DNA of 63,298 bases from NCBI RefSeq assembly GCF_002153605.1, contig NZ_JOPG01000012.1:1-63298 (forward strand), given 5' to 3'. This DNA comes from Acetobacter malorum (GTDB lineage Bacteria; Pseudomonadota; Alphaproteobacteria; Acetobacterales; Acetobacteraceae). Position numbers and translations under genes: made by a program. Numbering within the stretch: position 1 is the stretch's first letter; every line of letters begins with the position of its first letter. The notes beneath the pieces are model-generated. The model was not told the DNA's origin and did no database searches. It was given only the letters and a program-made list of their open reading frames with translations. This document shows, piece after piece, positions 15,580-25,503 of the stretch.

Positions 15580-16629
15580 ATGAAGAAAGTCTCTCTTTCC
15601 ACAACCAGCCCCCTCGGGCTTGCCATTGCAGCCGTCTGCATTCTGGGTGCCATTGGGCTGGGTGTGTATGTCTCGCGCGAGGACGCTGCCTATCCCTCTT
15701 CCGACAGCGGATCCATTGATGCTGAAGTGGTGCATATGGCCTCCACAGTTGGCGGCCGCCTGATCGCCTTGCCCGTCCACGTCAATCAGGCCGTTAAGAA
15801 GGGAGACCTCCTCTACCGTCTGGACCCGGAACCGTATGAGCTGGCCGTCCACCAAGCAGAAGCCAATCTGGCTCTGGCCGGCGCGGAAGTGGAAAACCAG
15901 AAACGCCTGCTGGCTGTCAAAACCGCTAACGCCGCTGTCGCGCAGGATCAGGCAACCCGTGCGCAGACCAATCATGATCTGGCGGCTCGCACCGTAGAAC
16001 GCCTCAAACCGCTGGCGGGGCACGCCTATATCCCCTGGCAGCAATATGATCAGGCCCGTGTGGCCTTGAATGATGCCGCCATTTCTCTCTCCCAAAGCCA
16101 TCAGCAGGCTGATGCCGCGCAGATTGCCATCGGGGATCTGAAAAGTTCTCTTGCCGCCCAGCAGGCTGCGCAGGCCATGCTGGATCAGGCCCGTTATGCC
16201 CTGCGCCAGACAACCGTGGTCGCCCCGACTGATGGCTACGTCACCAGCCTGCGTGTTAAAGAAGGGGAAATTCTGGCTCCGTCTCAGGTTCTTTTCACAC
16301 TGATTGCCAATGATGCCTGGTACGCCAGCGCCAATATTCGGGAAATCACGTTACCCGCCATCACGCCGGGAGACTGTGCAACAGTCTATTCCATGATTGA
16401 CCGCCGCACCCCCTTGCGCGGCCACGTGGAAAGCATTGGCTGGGGTGTTGCCTCACTGGATTCAGCCGGTCTGGCCCGTGGGCTGCCACTGGTCCCGCGA
16501 GAAATGGACTGGGTGCACGTGGCGCAGCGCTTCCCCGTACGCATCCGGCTGGACCCGGCGGACCCGCGCCTGCTGCGGCTTGGTGCCACAGCCACAGTCG
16601 AGATCCGGCATGGCGAAGCCTGCCACTAA
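15580..16629 (+). CDS. HlyD-family periplasmic adaptor (AaeA/EmrA-like)
   Basis: 349 residues with one N-terminal membrane anchor (LGLAIAAVCILGAIGLGVYV), a barrel-sandwich lipoyl-like domain split around residues 50-80 and 205-240, an alpha-helical hairpin rich in Ala and Gln between them, and a C-terminal beta-barrel. It should link the inner-membrane FUSC protein to the TolC-like protein. It overlaps the downstream FUSC gene by 20 bp. Confidence 0.9.
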   Translation: MKKVSLSTTSPLGLAIAAVCILGAIGLGVYVSREDAAYPSSDSGSIDAEVVHMASTVGGRLIALPVHVNQAVKKGDLLYRLDPEPYELAVHQAEANLALAGAEVENQKRLLAVKTANAAVAQDQATRAQTNHDLAARTVERLKPLAGHAYIPWQQYDQARVALNDAAISLSQSHQQADAAQIAIGDLKSSLAAQQAAQAMLDQARYALRQTTVVAPTDGYVTSLRVKEGEILAPSQVLFTLIANDAWYASANIREITLPAITPGDCATVYSMIDRRTPLRGHVESIGWGVASLDSAGLARGLPLVPREMDWVHVAQRFPVRIRLDPADPRLLRLGATATVEIRHGEACH

Positions 16630-18427
16630 CAAACCACCCCTGACGGTTGCGCGCCTCTGGCAACTGGTTACGGACCGTGCGCCCGGGCGGGGCGGAAACG
16701 CGTTGCGGGTTGCCGCAGCCTGCACCACCACCGTGCTGGTGGGAGAAATCTGGCAGGTGCCGGACCTTGCCGTGCCTGCCCTTGTCACCATGGCCCTATG
16801 GCAAAAGGACCGCGTGACCAATGTGCTGGCCGGACTGGCCGTTAACATCCTGTTTGGCATCATCATCGTCATGATGTTCGGGCTGATGCACCTGACGCTC
16901 GACCACCCGATGGGCCTTGCGATCGCCACCGCTGTCTTATCTTTCGGCTTCTTTTTCCTCGGGTCGGCCAGCAAGCTGAAGCCCGTAGCCTACATGCTGG
17001 GGCTGGTTGTGGTGTACGCCATGATCGCCATCGGAAATGTGCCTCTTGGAGAACTGGCAACGCGCGCCCTGCTTTATGCCGACCTGTTCATTCTGGTGCC
17101 CGGCGCTGTGATGGTGTGCCTTGCCCCCCTTATCTGCCCGTCTCCCAAAACTATTCTGACACGCACCCTTGCTCACCATCTGCGCCTGAGCGCTGCGCTG
17201 CTGCGCACGCCGGAGGATGAGAAAACGCGGGATCAGGCCGAAGCCCTGCTGCGCGAAGGGACAAAAGGCATGATGATGTCCCTCAAAATGGCAGGGCTGG
17301 AAAAACTGTGGCGCAAGCAGGATCTTGCCAGCCTGAAACAAGCCATTCCACGCAGTGTCGGTGTTCTCGCCCTTGCCCACGCGGCAGCGTGTGAGGCCAC
17401 AGAGACGCCCGACAGGCCAACTCTCACGCCTGATGCCCTGATTGAAACCCTTCTTGAGATGGCAGACATTTTCCAAAGCGGTGGCTATCCAACTGATATC
17501 ACCCAACCTCCGTCACCAATCTCTTCCCCGGCCCTCGCACAGATTGCTGTTCTGCTTCCGGACTTTACAAAACCAGCGGGAGAGGTTGCTTCGGAAAAAC
17601 CCAAAAATAAAACCTCTTCCTCCGGTTTTTTTGCACCTGATGCGTGGACCAACCCGGAACATGTACGCTTTGCCGTAAAAGGCACAGCGGCTGTGATGCT
17701 CAGCTATTTTATCTTCAAAATTTTGAACTGGGACGGCATCCACACCTGCATCATCACTTGTTTTATTGTCGCCCTGCCCACCATGGGGGAAATGATTTCC
17801 AAACTGACCCTGCGCATCAGCGGGGCGCTGGTTGGGGGCGCGCTGGGGATCCTCTCCATCATTTTCGTGATGCCGCATCTGACCAATATTGCAGCGTTTC
17901 TGGTGCTGATTTTTGCAGGCTCGCTCCTTGCGGCGTGGGTCAAATCCGGGGATGAGCGGATTGCCTATGCAGGCTTCCAGATTGGTCTGGCCTTCTTCCT
18001 GTCTGATCTGAAAGGCTATGGCCCGACCTCGGACATGACAACAGCCCGAGACCGCATTATCGGTATTCTCCTTGGAAATTTCATTACCTATGCTGTTTTC
18101 ACCAGCTTCTGGCCGTCCAGTGCTTATGACAAGATCAGGGATAAAGTCTCTGCGGCTCTGAAGGCATTGCAGGCGCAGTTCAATGCCGCTTCGGTCGACG
18201 CAGAGTTACGACAGGCTGCTGCCGTGCAAGGCGCGCTGGCACAGGCCGAACGCATGATTGAATTTGCCAGCGTTGAGCCGATTCACCTGCGCGCCAACAT
18301 GGATGAACTCGCCACCTATCAGGCCATCACCAGCCAGATCTCCTGCCTGACAGAAGACGGTCTGATCCCCGCCCGACGCCCTGCCGCGTCTGCCCAACTC
18401 GCTTCTCTGGACAAGGTGGTGTCATGA
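16610..18427 (+). CDS. FUSC-family inner-membrane efflux protein (AaeB-like)
   Basis: About 605 residues from the ATG at 16610 within the end of the hlyD gene; the open frame extends further upstream but only as a shadow of hlyD. Two blocks of membrane helices (residues 30-160 and 345-490) flank a cytoplasmic region, the FUSC/AaeB layout. These proteins export aromatic acids and other weak acids, which fits an organism living in acidic media, but the substrate here is unknown. It overlaps the tolC-like gene by 4 bp. Confidence 0.88.
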   Translation: MAKPATNKPPLTVARLWQLVTDRAPGRGGNALRVAAACTTTVLVGEIWQVPDLAVPALVTMALWQKDRVTNVLAGLAVNILFGIIIVMMFGLMHLTLDHPMGLAIATAVLSFGFFFLGSASKLKPVAYMLGLVVVYAMIAIGNVPLGELATRALLYADLFILVPGAVMVCLAPLICPSPKTILTRTLAHHLRLSAALLRTPEDEKTRDQAEALLREGTKGMMMSLKMAGLEKLWRKQDLASLKQAIPRSVGVLALAHAAACEATETPDRPTLTPDALIETLLEMADIFQSGGYPTDITQPPSPISSPALAQIAVLLPDFTKPAGEVASEKPKNKTSSSGFFAPDAWTNPEHVRFAVKGTAAVMLSYFIFKILNWDGIHTCIITCFIVALPTMGEMISKLTLRISGALVGGALGILSIIFVMPHLTNIAAFLVLIFAGSLLAAWVKSGDERIAYAGFQIGLAFFLSDLKGYGPTSDMTTARDRIIGILLGNFITYAVFTSFWPSSAYDKIRDKVSAALKALQAQFNAASVDAELRQAAAVQGALAQAERMIEFASVEPIHLRANMDELATYQAITSQISCLTEDGLIPARRPAASAQLASLDKVVS

Positions 18428-20034
18428 CCCGCTTCTCCCTCCGCTCAGCCAGCCTGACAACAAGCCTGCTCCTTCTTCTGGGAGGCTGCGCTACCGAGGC
18501 TCTGAACAGCGCACCGGACCGACCAGACGCACCATGGCAGCCTAATGTTTCCGATAAAGGGGAACTCCTTCCCGGCAAGAACAAACATGGGCTTGCTCTC
18601 CCTGCTGGCTACACCCTGCCTGCCAACCAGACCATTGTACCCCGCCCCGCTGATGCGGATGTCAGCACAACGCACACCTATTCCCTGCCGGAACTGATTG
18701 ACCTTGCGCAGTCAGCCAACCCCACGACCCGACAAGCGTGGAACACCGCGCGTGATGCCGCTCTGGCTGTTGGCATCACCCGCACGGCCTATCTGCCGCA
18801 TTTAAGTGCGACCGTGGTGGGCGGCTATACGCACCAGCACAACAACGGCAACAATCCCAGCCTGAGCAACGCCGGGGATATCGGAAACGTTATCAATGAC
18901 GGGATTAATCAGGCGGAATCCCTTGGAGATGGCGTCCGCAATCGCAATTCCGGCCATGGGGAAGTGCAAACGCTTAGTATGCAATGGCTGTTGTTTGACT
19001 TTGGCAAGCGGGAAGCCGTGGTCAACGCAGCCAAACAGACGCAGCTCGCCACCAATATCCTGTTTACGGCGGCGCATCAGAAAGTCATCTACGCAGTGGC
19101 ACTGGCTTTTTATACCCATGCCGCAGCGGAGGCCCGTGTCACGCTGGTTCAGCAGGCTCTGGAAAATGCCAGAAAGGTGCAGTCTGCGGCTGAAATGCGC
19201 CTTAAACAAGGGCAAGGCACCATTGTGGACGTGACACAAGCCCAGCAGATGACCGCGCAAGCGGAACTCCGGCTTGTACAGGCCCGGAATACGGCAGAAA
19301 ATACCTATCTGGACCTGATGACCGCTATGGGGATTTCCCCCAATACGCGCCTGCAAACACAGGATATTTCAAACCGGCCTCTGACGATGGCGGATATGCG
19401 CCTGACAGATGATATGGTCCGGCAAGCCGTCGCACAGCGCCCGGATGTTCTGGCAGCCTATGCAGCGGCAAAAGCCTCACAAAGTAATATTGCCGCAGCA
19501 AAAGCCGAGTTTCTCCCAAAGGTTTTCCTGTCCGGGAATGTTGCCTATACCACCGGGCATCTGGCGCTATCTTCCGTGCCCGGGGTTGGCTCGGATTCCA
19601 GCCCCACGCTGAACCTGTCCACCAACAATTTCAGCAGCCTTATTCTGGGCGGCATTACCGTGCCTGTGTTTGATGGCGGCATGCGGGCCGCCATGCTACG
19701 GCAGGCCAAAAATCAGGCGGATAGTGCCCAGACCCTTCTGCGCAAAACGGTTGATGAGTCCGTGAAACAGATTGTTACGGCAGAAAACAGCCTGCATGGC
19801 AGCCTGAGCGCCTACACAGCGGCAGGCCGCCTGCAAACAGCAGCGCAAACCAGTTTTAATGCCGCCTTTGCCGCGTATCGGAGCGGGGTCGGCTCCATTA
19901 CACAGGCCACGCTGGCGCAATCCGGCCTGCTGGATGCGCAGCTTGGCCATTCCGATACCTACTATGCTGCTCTGATTGCTGCCGCCAGTCTGGCCTTTGC
20001 CACCGGCGCGCTGGGCGATGCCCCCCAGAACTGA
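18424..20034 (+). CDS. TolC/NodT-family outer-membrane efflux lipoprotein
   Basis: 536 residues with a lipobox (LLLLGGC, Cys near residue 22) and two repeats of the outer-membrane efflux domain. Typical segments are ELIDLAQSANPTTRQAWNTA in the first half and QAVAQRPDVLAAYAAAKASQ in the second. It completes a tripartite pump with the preceding HlyD and FUSC proteins and is the last gene of the four-gene operon. Confidence 0.9.
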   Translation: MTRFSLRSASLTTSLLLLLGGCATEALNSAPDRPDAPWQPNVSDKGELLPGKNKHGLALPAGYTLPANQTIVPRPADADVSTTHTYSLPELIDLAQSANPTTRQAWNTARDAALAVGITRTAYLPHLSATVVGGYTHQHNNGNNPSLSNAGDIGNVINDGINQAESLGDGVRNRNSGHGEVQTLSMQWLLFDFGKREAVVNAAKQTQLATNILFTAAHQKVIYAVALAFYTHAAAEARVTLVQQALENARKVQSAAEMRLKQGQGTIVDVTQAQQMTAQAELRLVQARNTAENTYLDLMTAMGISPNTRLQTQDISNRPLTMADMRLTDDMVRQAVAQRPDVLAAYAAAKASQSNIAAAKAEFLPKVFLSGNVAYTTGHLALSSVPGVGSDSSPTLNLSTNNFSSLILGGITVPVFDGGMRAAMLRQAKNQADSAQTLLRKTVDESVKQIVTAENSLHGSLSAYTAAGRLQTAAQTSFNAAFAAYRSGVGSITQATLAQSGLLDAQLGHSDTYYAALIAAASLAFATGALGDAPQN

Positions 20035-20181
20035 GGCTCTCTTCCGGCCCCGCAACCCGGCCATGGTCCCGCACGACTGCAAGAGACTTTGACCTCAGGA
20101 GGGAGGGCAGTAGAATGACGAAAACTGTTATCGCAAACAGGAGTGTTGTTTAGAACGCCTCCCACAGGAAACCAGTGCATT

Positions 20182-21783
20182 ATGCGGGCCGCCTTTCTGA
20201 CCAGCCTTCTGAGGCATACAGAACATCATTTCAGGCGGTCTCTCCTTGCATCCGGAGCGCTTCTGGCCTGCCTGCTCCCGGCAACAGGGCTGGCACAGAG
20301 CCCGGTGGACGATCAGGCGGAGCGGGACCAGCAAAGTCTGGGAAACTCCGCACCGTTCATGAACCAGTCTGCCATGGGCATCGGCATCAACGCCCTGCAT
20401 CTGCCGCGCGCCAGCAAAACCGGCAATGATGATCTGGACACCAGTGACAACCTGCTGGGCACCATGGGCGGCCTGCGGACCTGGCTCTATAAATATGGCA
20501 TCACGTTTGACATGGAAGACGTGGAAGAACTGTGGGGCAATACCTCCGGCGGGGCTCCCAGCACCATGGATGCCCGAAGCGGAAAAGGCTCCGGCCCGGC
20601 CTATGACGCCATCACAGCCCCAACCCTGACCGTTGATCTGGAAAAACTGGTGGGTCTTAAAGGCGGTATTTTTACTATCAGCGCCCTGCAAACGCGCGGA
20701 CGCTCCATTACGCAGGACCATCTGGCCAACTATAACCCTGTCAGCAGTTATGAAGCCGACCGCTCCACGCGCTTGTTTGAACTCTGGTACCGGCAGCTGT
20801 TTTTTAACGGGAAACTCGGCGTCAAGATCGGGCAGCAGAATCTGGAATCTGAATTCATGCTGACTGAATATGGCGGTCTGTTTCTGAATTCCAATTTTGG
20901 CTGGCCCATGGCGCCGTCTGTCAATTTGTATAGTGGCGGCCCTTCATGGCCATTGGCGTCCCCGGCTCTGCGTGTTCGGTATCACCTCACCCATGCCTGG
21001 ACCCTTCTGGCTGCGGTCGCGGATGATAACCCTCCGGGCAGCCGCTATAATGCATTCAACATCCAGAATGGCGGCAATACAGCAGACCCCACCAATCAGG
21101 ACACGCATGATGGCAGTGGCACGCGCTTTAATACCGGCACAGGCGCATTATTGATCGGGGAGTTGCATTACACGCTCAACCGCCAGCCGGAAGACCTCTC
21201 TGACGCCACAAAAGACCCGGGCCTTCCCGGCATCTATAAACTGGGCGGGTTTTACGACACTGCGAATTTCCCGGATTATCGTTACAATACGCACGACCAG
21301 CTAATGGGCAAAAACGGCGGCTTTCCACGCTGGGACCGGGGAAACTGGATGGTTTATGGCGTTATTGACCAGATGGTCTGGCGACCGTCCTATAAATCCG
21401 ACCGGTCTCTTGGTCTGTTTGCCCGCGCCACAGGCAACAGCGGAGACCGCAACATGGTCAGTTTTGCAGCAGATGCCGGGCTGAACCTGAAAGCCCCCTT
21501 TTTAAGCCGCCCGAATGATACATTTGGCATCGGCTGGGGCATTGGCCGCTCCAGTTCCGGGTGGCGTCAGTATAACCGGAATGCGGGTAGCCTTATCCCC
21601 GGCAATGAAAACCATCTGGAAGTAACTTATCAGGCTGAAGTGCGCCCATGGCTGGTCATCCAGCCTGATTTCCAGGAAATCTGGAACCCGATGGGTGGTA
21701 AAGCGGATCCCCGTTATCCTTCTCCGTCACGTCGCATTGGGAATGAGACAGTTTTCGGCCTGCATACAAGCGTGACGTTCTGA
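20182..21783 (+). CDS. oprB: OprB-type carbohydrate-selective porin
   Basis: 533 residues from the ATG at 20182. A Sec signal (LLASGALLACLLPATGLAQ) is followed by an extended region and a beta-barrel with OprB hallmarks: LWYRQLFFNGKLGVKIGQQN, GGFYDTANFPDY and a C-terminal HLEVTYQAEVRPWLVIQPDFQ. It lets sugars cross the outer membrane, consistent with periplasmic sugar oxidation in acetic acid bacteria. It is a single gene with an intrinsic terminator about 210 bases downstream. Confidence 0.9.
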   Translation: MRAAFLTSLLRHTEHHFRRSLLASGALLACLLPATGLAQSPVDDQAERDQQSLGNSAPFMNQSAMGIGINALHLPRASKTGNDDLDTSDNLLGTMGGLRTWLYKYGITFDMEDVEELWGNTSGGAPSTMDARSGKGSGPAYDAITAPTLTVDLEKLVGLKGGIFTISALQTRGRSITQDHLANYNPVSSYEADRSTRLFELWYRQLFFNGKLGVKIGQQNLESEFMLTEYGGLFLNSNFGWPMAPSVNLYSGGPSWPLASPALRVRYHLTHAWTLLAAVADDNPPGSRYNAFNIQNGGNTADPTNQDTHDGSGTRFNTGTGALLIGELHYTLNRQPEDLSDATKDPGLPGIYKLGGFYDTANFPDYRYNTHDQLMGKNGGFPRWDRGNWMVYGVIDQMVWRPSYKSDRSLGLFARATGNSGDRNMVSFAADAGLNLKAPFLSRPNDTFGIGWGIGRSSSGWRQYNRNAGSLIPGNENHLEVTYQAEVRPWLVIQPDFQEIWNPMGGKADPRYPSPSRRIGNETVFGLHTSVTF

Positions 21784-22114
21784 ACCTCTCGTTGTCCCTG
21801 TTGAAGTGCAGGCCAGAATATGACATGAGAATGTTATAACGTATAATTTCAGAGGATCAGTGTGCCCGACCATCTCCTGGCCTGATACGCCGTTTCGTGG
21901 CGACACCCCCTGACAAACCCCGCCAGCCCTCTCTGCAGCACCCTGCTGCACCAGAGGCTTTGCTCTTCCAGCACCACCTGTCCTGCAAAATGACCACATC
22001 CCGGTGTGGTCTGCTTTTTTGCTTGCAGAAAACGCCCCTCTCTCCGGCATGATGGCGGACGGCTCAATGCCTCTGCCGTCTCTCCGTCCTTCCACCCTTC
22101 AACCTTAACTGTCC
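21784..22114. other. Gene-free spacer with terminator between oprB and FUSC gene
   Basis: About 330 bases. The only strong feature is the intrinsic terminator at 21992-22020. A short AT-rich patch at 21835-21850 (TTATAACGTATAATT) could be a promoter. No supported gene. Confidence 0.45.
21992..22020 (+). terminator. Rho-independent terminator
   Basis: GACCACA (21992-21998), loop, TGTGGTC (22005-22011), then TGC and six T (22015-22020). It is oriented to stop transcription coming from oprB. Confidence 0.8.
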
Positions 22115-24199
22115 ATGAAAACACACCTTCCCCTCTCGCTTCCTCGCAAACAGACAGTTCTCCGCGCGGCCTCCCGCAGCCTTATGCCCACCGCCATTGC
22201 GCACTGGCTGGGCGTGCGGGCCATCGCCATCGCACCGGAACAGGTGGCCGTACGGGAAGGGCTCCGTGCCGGGGTGGCTGTTGGCACCGTTATGCTGCTG
22301 GCGCTGTACCTGCACATGCCGCTTATGGCATGGTCCGCCTTTGCTGCGTTCTGGACCTGCCTTGTGGACCCCGGCGGCCTGCTGCGCTCCCGACTGGAAA
22401 CCATGCTCAAATTTGCAGCGCTTGGCACAGTCATCAGCGGCTCGGTCTCCGCTGCGGCCGGGTTTGGAATGCTCCCCGCTTTTGTCGCGCTCGGCATCAG
22501 CGTGCTGGGATGTGCTCTGTGCCGCCTGCGCGGGGCAACGGCTACACAGATTGGCGTTCTCGCGGCCATCGTGGCTGTGGTGGCAGTCTGCTACCCCTTC
22601 CCACCAGACATCGCCTTACGCTTGTCCGGCCTGTTTGCACTGGGGGCGATCTGGGCCACTCTCATCTGCGTTCTGGCCTGGCCTGTAGACCCGTATATGC
22701 CCCTGCGGCTGGCCTGTTCCGCCGTGCTGCGGGAAGAAGAACGCATGACCCGCCGGCTGCTGGACTTCATGAATCCCGGCGGCCCGGATATGGAGCAGGA
22801 AAGCGCATCCATCGGGGCATTCCGGCGGGAAATCCGCAGCCGGATTGAACGCACGCGCGCCCGCATTGATATCCTGTCCGCAGATGCCATCAGCAGCCGC
22901 ACCCGCGCCACGCTTCTCCCTGCTATTGAAGCCTGTGACCGCATTTTTATCGCTCTGATCGCCTTTGAACATGCCGTCTTGTCTGGCGAGACCTCTCATT
23001 CAGCCCGCCGCACGGTGCGCGTTGTCACCACCACATTGCACCGCATGGCGCGTGAGGCCCAGCGCCCGGAACCGCGGCCTGAGCGCCTGCATCGCCAGCA
23101 GCGTGTTCTTGCCCGTATTGCCGAGCAGGATTCGGATCTGTTCGGCAAAGGGGCGCATGTCTGCGCGCAGGCTGTGCAGGAACTGATTACCGCCTGGCAG
23201 ACCCTTTCCACCCCGTCCACTCAGCCTGCCGGGCAGACAAAATCCGGCACACCCCGCCCTGCTGCCGCCCCCCGCGCGCTGGGATTACGACACGCCGCCC
23301 GACTATGCGTTTCCGTGCTGGTGGCCTATGCTATTTCTCTCAAACTGGACCTGCCTTACGCCTACTGGGCGATGATGGCCGTGGTGGTTGTCACGCAGCC
23401 CAGCGTGACGATAACCCTCCCCCGCACCATTGAACGGGTGATTGGCAGCATTGCGGGTGGCCTGCTGGCCGCGGTGATGGGCGTGCTGCTGCCGGTGTGG
23501 AGCATTCTGCTGCTCATCTTCCCGCTGGCTGCGGCGACCATCGCGCTGCGGAGCGTTAATTACACATTGTGCGTGATGTTCATGACCCAGCTTTTTGTGC
23601 TGGTGACGGATCTGGTCAGCCCCGGTCTGGGGTGGGATGTGGCGCTGGCCCGCGCTATCAACAACATTATCGGCAGTCTGGTTGGGCTCGCGGGGTGCTT
23701 CCTGCTCTGGCCAGAACGACGCGGTGCCCCTCTGGCCGCACAGGTGGCCGATGCGTTTCGGGCCAATATCCGCTACGCCGCCCTTGCCACGGGGCCAGAA
23801 ATCCTGAGCTGGCACCAGATTGAAAGCGCACGCCGCAAGGCTGGCACTACCAGCACCGTTGCAGAAATTCAGTGCCAGACCGCTCGGCTGGAAGGGTTCC
23901 GCCGCTCAGACCAGATCGGAAAAGCCCGGGAAATTCTCTTCCTGTTACGGAAGCTGGCCGGAGCCGCCAGTGTCTGGTGGATGGAAAAAACACCGGAACC
24001 AACACCCGCCATCCGGCAGCGGGCAGACTTATATAACCGTCTGGCAGAACGCTTTGACCCGACAGAGCAGCTCTCTTCCAACACCGTGCCCCTGACGGAC
24101 GCAAAGCTGGATGATCTGCTCACATTGTTACGGAAACTGGATCTGGCCGATCTGGACGACGAACATATCAAGGCTGTCAGTCAGGGGCATCCCCTCTGA
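22115..24199 (+). CDS. FUSC-family membrane protein, second copy
   Basis: 694 residues. Two membrane-helix blocks (about residues 45-200 and 390-540) flank a long cytoplasmic helical region with many Arg-rich helices, and a further soluble tail follows. The first block resembles bacterial aluminium-activated malate transporter/FUSC proteins. No adaptor or TolC gene is adjacent, so it either works alone or borrows partners. The ATG lacks a strong ribosome site. It converges on the small gene at 24213-24419 with 13 bases between. Confidence 0.82.
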   Translation: MKTHLPLSLPRKQTVLRAASRSLMPTAIAHWLGVRAIAIAPEQVAVREGLRAGVAVGTVMLLALYLHMPLMAWSAFAAFWTCLVDPGGLLRSRLETMLKFAALGTVISGSVSAAAGFGMLPAFVALGISVLGCALCRLRGATATQIGVLAAIVAVVAVCYPFPPDIALRLSGLFALGAIWATLICVLAWPVDPYMPLRLACSAVLREEERMTRRLLDFMNPGGPDMEQESASIGAFRREIRSRIERTRARIDILSADAISSRTRATLLPAIEACDRIFIALIAFEHAVLSGETSHSARRTVRVVTTTLHRMAREAQRPEPRPERLHRQQRVLARIAEQDSDLFGKGAHVCAQAVQELITAWQTLSTPSTQPAGQTKSGTPRPAAAPRALGLRHAARLCVSVLVAYAISLKLDLPYAYWAMMAVVVVTQPSVTITLPRTIERVIGSIAGGLLAAVMGVLLPVWSILLLIFPLAAATIALRSVNYTLCVMFMTQLFVLVTDLVSPGLGWDVALARAINNIIGSLVGLAGCFLLWPERRGAPLAAQVADAFRANIRYAALATGPEILSWHQIESARRKAGTTSTVAEIQCQTARLEGFRRSDQIGKAREILFLLRKLAGAASVWWMEKTPEPTPAIRQRADLYNRLAERFDPTEQLSSNTVPLTDAKLDDLLTLLRKLDLADLDDEHIKAVSQGHPL

Positions 24200-24212
24200 C
24201 TGACAGCGCCGT

Positions 24213-24419
24213 TTACGCGGCGTAAGAAACAGCCTGATTCTGGCGGAACGTCTGCGCAACCTGACGGGCCAACATCGCCACATCCGGCTTAATGGCATTG
24301 TGCAGTGCACGAACACTCTCATGCGCTGCATAGAAACGCTGTCCCTGCTCACCACTGAGCTGAATAGCTGTTCCCAGAAAAATACCGTCTATTTCGATAA
24401 TTTTTGAAGTACGTATCAT
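24213..24419 (-). CDS. Small hypothetical protein, 68 residues
   Basis: The sequence (IIEIDGIFLGTAIQLSGEQG, then a helix with RFYAAHESVRALHNAI) reads like a real protein and is preceded by GGGGTC six to ten bases before the ATG. No family recognised. It is soluble with no signal peptide. The upstream region is unusually rich in hairpins, so its expression may be regulated. Confidence 0.5.
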   Translation of the reverse strand: MIRTSKIIEIDGIFLGTAIQLSGEQGQRFYAAHESVRALHNAIKPDVAMLARQVAQTFRQNQAVSYAA

Positions 24420-24876
24420 GACTGACCCCGAAAACCCAAACCCCTGAGGGGTGTTTCCGCCGGCAGTTTCACTCCCGGCGGGTTATAGTGTGTGCCTGTT
24501 TTGCACACCGCGACCTTTGATCTGCTGCATACGCATGCAACATCGCGGGTCCCTGCACATTCGCAGCGTCATCTAACCGCTCCCTTATTTCATTACGGCC
24601 TCACGATGGTGAGGTGAGCCTGACCCTATGAGCAAAAATGCTCACCGTCAATAAAAACACGATAACAATAGTTGTTATCCTCGCCACTCATAAAATTTGG
24701 ACGATTTCGATTTGTGGATAATTATATGTTATTTTTCAAATGACTATGACAAAATATCCTCACTGCATGTCAAAATTTCTTTTGAAAAAAGATTACACCC
24801 CACCAGCCTGCGGGCTTCACATTTTTGCGAGACTCGGAATTAAACGATTTTTTATCGTTCTTAAGGCCACATAGCT
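24420..24876. other. Hairpin-rich intergenic region upstream of the small gene
   Basis: Roughly 450 gene-free bases. Dyads seen: CCGCCGG (24457-24463) with CCGGCGG (24475-24481); GTGTGC (24490-24495) with GCACAC (24503-24508); CCTCAC (24599-24604) with GTGAGG (24609-24614), overlapping GGTGAGC (24613-24619) with GCTCACC (24640-24646); and a palindrome at 24661-24679. The right half is AT-rich. It could contain the small gene's promoter and leader, the tag terminator, or an unannotated small RNA. Confidence 0.45.
24661..24679. promoter_or_regulatory. Perfect 19-bp palindrome, candidate operator
   Basis: GATAACAA (24661-24668), TAG, TTGTTATC (24672-24679): two perfect 8-bp arms with a 3-base centre. 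The size suits a dimeric repressor. It is about 240 bases from the small gene and 200 from the tag stop, so the regulated promoter is unclear. Confidence 0.45.
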
Positions 24877-25464
24877 TTAACTTTTGGCGTGGTAGCGGAA
24901 ACAGGTCGGATCATGATCCACCACCATGCCCACCGCCTGCATCCATGCGTAAACAATCACGGGACCAACAAATTTGAAGCCCCGCTGCTTCAGAGCCTTA
25001 GAGAGAGCCTGAGACGCTGGCGACTGTGCAAGCACCTGCCCTGTTGTATTCACCACCGGCGCACCGGGCACCATCCCCCAGCAAAACGCCGAGAAATCCT
25101 CGCCCTGCTCCTGCATGGCCAGATAGGCCCGCGCATTACCGATTGTCGCCTGAATTTTGGCCCGCGCCCGAATAATGCCGGGGTCCAGCATCAGGCGCTC
25201 TACGTCGGCGTCATCAAAACGCGCCACCTGCTCAGGATCAAACGCCGCAAAGGCCTTCCGAAACCCCTCGCGCCGCCGCAGAACGGTCAGCCAGGATAAG
25301 CCTGCCTGAAACCCTTCCAGCATCAGCATTTCCCACAACATGCGGCTATCATGCACTGGCACGCCCCACTCTTCGTCATGATAGGTGCGCAGGAGCGGAT
25401 TTGTCTCTGCCCAGCGGCAACGTGAGAGAGAAACAGCAGATGAGGATGAAATCGGACTCTTCAT
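24877..25464 (-). CDS. tag: DNA-3-methyladenine glycosylase I
   Basis: 195 residues of the Tag family, which excises 3-methyladenine from alkylated DNA. The zinc-binding set is present with family spacing: Cys16 and His29 (CRWAETNP...YHDEEWG), then His184 and Cys188 (DHDPTCF). LMLEGFQAGLSW is the conserved substrate-pocket segment. Single gene, oriented with the cupin gene upstream but separated by about 40 bases. Confidence 0.95.
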   Translation of the reverse strand: MKSPISSSSAVSLSRCRWAETNPLLRTYHDEEWGVPVHDSRMLWEMLMLEGFQAGLSWLTVLRRREGFRKAFAAFDPEQVARFDDADVERLMLDPGIIRARAKIQATIGNARAYLAMQEQGEDFSAFCWGMVPGAPVVNTTGQVLAQSPASQALSKALKQRGFKFVGPVIVYAWMQAVGMVVDHDPTCFRYHAKS

Positions 25465-25503
25465 CCCACCAGTCTATACAGTCCTGCCGCCAGCGTCATG
25501 CCT

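Noticed and set aside
16397..16609. Upstream extension of the FUSC gene frame
   Set aside because: The extra 71 codons are a shadow of the hlyD gene; the ATG at 16610 gives the normal family start.
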